From the NCBI GenBank assembly GCA_017536845.1, contig JAFWCP010000038.1:1-13667 (forward strand): a stretch of 13,667 nt of DNA, given 5' to 3'. A program made the position numbers and the translations under genes. The stretch is from Solobacterium sp. Lineage in GTDB: Bacteria; Bacillota_I; Bacilli_A; Erysipelotrichales; Erysipelotrichaceae. Below, piece by piece: positions 13,125 to 13,667 of the stretch (the first letter of the stretch is position 1; the number at the start of each line of letters is the position of its first letter). A model generated the notes under the pieces. The model was given only the letters and a program-made list of their open reading frames with translations. It did no database searches and had not been told where the DNA came from.

Positions 13125-13667
13125 ATGAGTAAGAAAGTTAAGATTACAGAAGTTGTGCTCCGTGATGCCAATCAGTCACTGATCGCTACCCGTATGAAGC
13201 GGTCTGACTTTGAGGATATCCTGGAAACCATGGATCAGGCTGGTTACTATTCCATGGAAGTCTGGGGCGGCGCCACCTTCGACTCCTGCCTGCGGTATCT
13301 GGATGAAGATCCGTGGGAAAGACTGCGTTTTATCAGATCAAAGGTCAAGAATACGAAGCTGCAGATGCTCTTAAGAGGCCAGAATATCCTGGGCTATCGT
13401 CACTACTCCGACGAGACGGTCCGGGCTTTTGTGCGTAAGTCGGTTGAAAACGGCATCGACATTATCCGTATCTTCGACGCGCTGAACGACCCGATGAACA
13501 TGGCGACTGCCATTGATGAATGCATCAAGGCCGGCGGCCATGCCCAGGGCACGATCTGCTATACAACCAGCCCGGTGCATACCTTTGAAAAGTATGTTGA
13601 ACTGGGCAAGAAGCTGGAATCCATGGGCTGCCATTCCCTGTGCATCAAGGACATGGCCGGCATCATG
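13125..13667 (+). CDS. oadA: oxaloacetate decarboxylase alpha / pyruvate carboxylase subunit B-type carboxyltransferase (5' part)
   Basis: The first 181 residues are present and the gene runs off the window. They form the start of the DRE-TIM metallolyase-like carboxyltransferase barrel of biotin-dependent enzymes. Visible are the metal/substrate motif LRDANQS (12-18), WGGATFDSCLR (47-57), MLLRGQNILGY (81-91), IRIFDALND (114-122), and CIKDMAG (173-179), whose Lys175 corresponds to the carboxylated lysine of the family. The enzyme moves CO2 between biotin and oxaloacetate/pyruvate. In anaerobic Bacillota it is often the cytoplasmic alpha subunit of the sodium-pumping oxaloacetate decarboxylase. 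The N-terminal part cannot separate OadA from PycB or the transcarboxylase 5S subunit; the missing C-terminal biotinyl domain and downstream genes would decide. The ribosome binding site AGGAAGGGG lies upstream of ATG. The gene is divergent from the RpiR regulator. Confidence 0.85.
   Translation, partial: MSKKVKITEVVLRDANQSLIATRMKRSDFEDILETMDQAGYYSMEVWGGATFDSCLRYLDEDPWERLRFIRSKVKNTKLQMLLRGQNILGYRHYSDETVRAFVRKSVENGIDIIRIFDALNDPMNMATAIDECIKAGGHAQGTICYTTSPVHTFEKYVELGKKLESMGCHSLCIKDMAGIM

Overview
The window looks like chromosome from a low-to-mid GC Gram-positive (Bacillota), most plausibly a gut or rumen Erysipelotrichales/Clostridia-type organism. This is inferred from strong AAGGAGG ribosome binding sites, a lipobox lipoprotein, membrane-tethered Xre regulators, a surface esterase ending in glucan/choline-binding-type repeats, and an oxaloacetate decarboxylase/pyruvate carboxylase-type gene beside an RpiR regulator. 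No rRNA, tRNA, CRISPR array or replication origin was seen.

Left part (about 1-4330). This stretch is AT-rich by eye and accessory in character. On the minus strand it holds a decayed secreted mini-gene and a 14-codon ORF before a terminator. Next come a small inverted-repeat element (605-685) and a lipoprotein of unknown function with its own terminator. Divergent from the lipoprotein is a small secreted protein that resembles the DUF5626 family. It overlaps tail-to-tail with a two-gene minus-strand operon encoding two different Xre-type HTH proteins, each with about three C-terminal membrane segments. A truncated IS110-family transposase follows and breaks off near 4181.

Middle (4332-6002). 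A full-length AAA-ATPase-like/PD-(D/E)XK nuclease-like protein sits directly behind the IS110 relic. It ends at a bidirectional terminator shared with the convergent pair that follows.

Right part (6089-13667). This stretch is richer in GC and looks like ordinary chromosome. A membrane-anchored alpha/beta hydrolase is translationally coupled (ATGA) to a MutT-type Nudix hydrolase. Next is a 1311-residue secreted esterase on the minus strand: signal peptide, two nearly duplicated SGNH hydrolase domains, an uncharacterised linker, a PHB-depolymerase/feruloyl-esterase-like alpha/beta hydrolase, and C-terminal wall-binding-like repeats. It has an extended -10 promoter overlapped by a cre-like operator and a strong terminator, so it is probably a catabolite-controlled single-gene transcription unit for removing acyl groups from a glycan. 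After about 535 bp without a convincing gene, an RpiR/SIS regulator is divergent from the start of a biotin-dependent carboxyltransferase (oadA/pycB type). The regulator has a palindrome on its -10 box, and the carboxyltransferase leader can form a hairpin. The right edge cuts this last gene after 181 codons.

The most noteworthy items are the tandem SGNH + esterase architecture with its internal duplication, the paired HTH-membrane regulators overlapping the DUF5626-like gene, the nuclease-ATPase parked on an IS110 remnant, and the decayed small-peptide locus at the left end. I see no complete, clearly novel multi-gene defence system.
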